From Limnohabitans sp. TEGF004 (GTDB lineage Bacteria > Pseudomonadota > Gammaproteobacteria > Burkholderiales > Burkholderiaceae_C), in NCBI RefSeq assembly GCF_027924965.1, contig NZ_AP027056.1, positions 2,108,001 through 2,172,000 of the forward strand: a stretch of DNA of 64,000 bases, given 5' to 3'. Under the pieces are notes generated by a model. That model saw only the letters and a program-made list of their open reading frames with translations, had not been told where the DNA came from and did not search any database. Positions 63,979 through 64,000 of this stretch are shown here, in pieces (the stretch's first letter is position 1; each line of letters starts with the position of its first letter). Position numbers and translations under genes: made by a program.

Positions 63979-64000
63979 GCCGCTCCGCAGCTAGACCCAA

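Overview
The window looks like a piece of a free-living betaproteobacterial chromosome, most likely Burkholderiales, family Comamonadaceae (Limnohabitans, Rhodoferax or Curvibacter-like). This is inferred from the gene families and their order: several Bug/TctC binding proteins, a phasin, an RpfE-type protein beside recJ, DUF3422 and DUF2189 proteins, zinc-free L33, and the ribF-ileS-lspA and ftsK-lolA-rarA blocks. No rRNA, CRISPR array, plasmid or prophage block was seen. Genes are dense on both strands, with many 1-14 base overlaps.

Region by region. 1-9 kb is housekeeping: queF (cut by the left edge), yaaA, an orphan peptide-binding protein, valS (with an unusual in-frame palindromic insert), galU, cysM-tusA and a phasin. 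9-15.3 kb is the accessory segment: a small zinc-ribbon protein, a two-gene unit of small proteins, a decayed IS3-family element (9987-11051), an AT-richer stretch with a Sel1-repeat protein and small unrecognised genes, about 0.7 kb of non-coding DNA with hairpins and an SP6-promoter-like motif, tRNA-Leu(CAA), and then a 420-residue protein built of eighteen 12/13-residue N-x-Q repeats. The repeat protein is the most novel item here.

15.3-22.5 kb holds an old-yellow-enzyme reductase, a 2Fe-2S flavoprotein reductase, three Bug solute-binding proteins without membrane partners, and two small membrane proteins. 22.5-31 kb, on the minus strand, holds livHMGF (no binding protein), rarA, a hypoxanthine-type DNA glycosylase, lolA and ftsK. 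trxB, rpmB and rpmG follow on the plus strand. 32.6-38 kb has a fatty-acid desaturase, an rRNA m5C methyltransferase, purN, an HNH protein and ribF.

38-48 kb has ileS-lspA followed by a 2-oxoglutarate dioxygenase, a quinone reductase, two EamA transporters around an SDR lacking the usual Tyr/Lys, and a Kef-type antiporter. 48-55 kb, on the minus strand, has a chain of DUF3422, gamma-glutamyltransferase, a stand-alone EndoU nuclease-domain protein and an acidic protein (a possible toxin/inhibitor pair), then tctBA without tctC. 55-64 kb has a spermidine-synthase-like gene, recJ, an RpfE-like gene, lolC-lolD, a NhaR-type LysR regulator, a cysteine-free IscR-like Rrf2 regulator, tatD, a PHP phosphoesterase and yciO.

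The transporter parts may work together: the three orphan Bug proteins at 16-21 kb and the tctBA pair at 52-54 kb are complementary halves of tripartite tricarboxylate transporters. All functional calls rest on reading motifs by eye; no database search was run.
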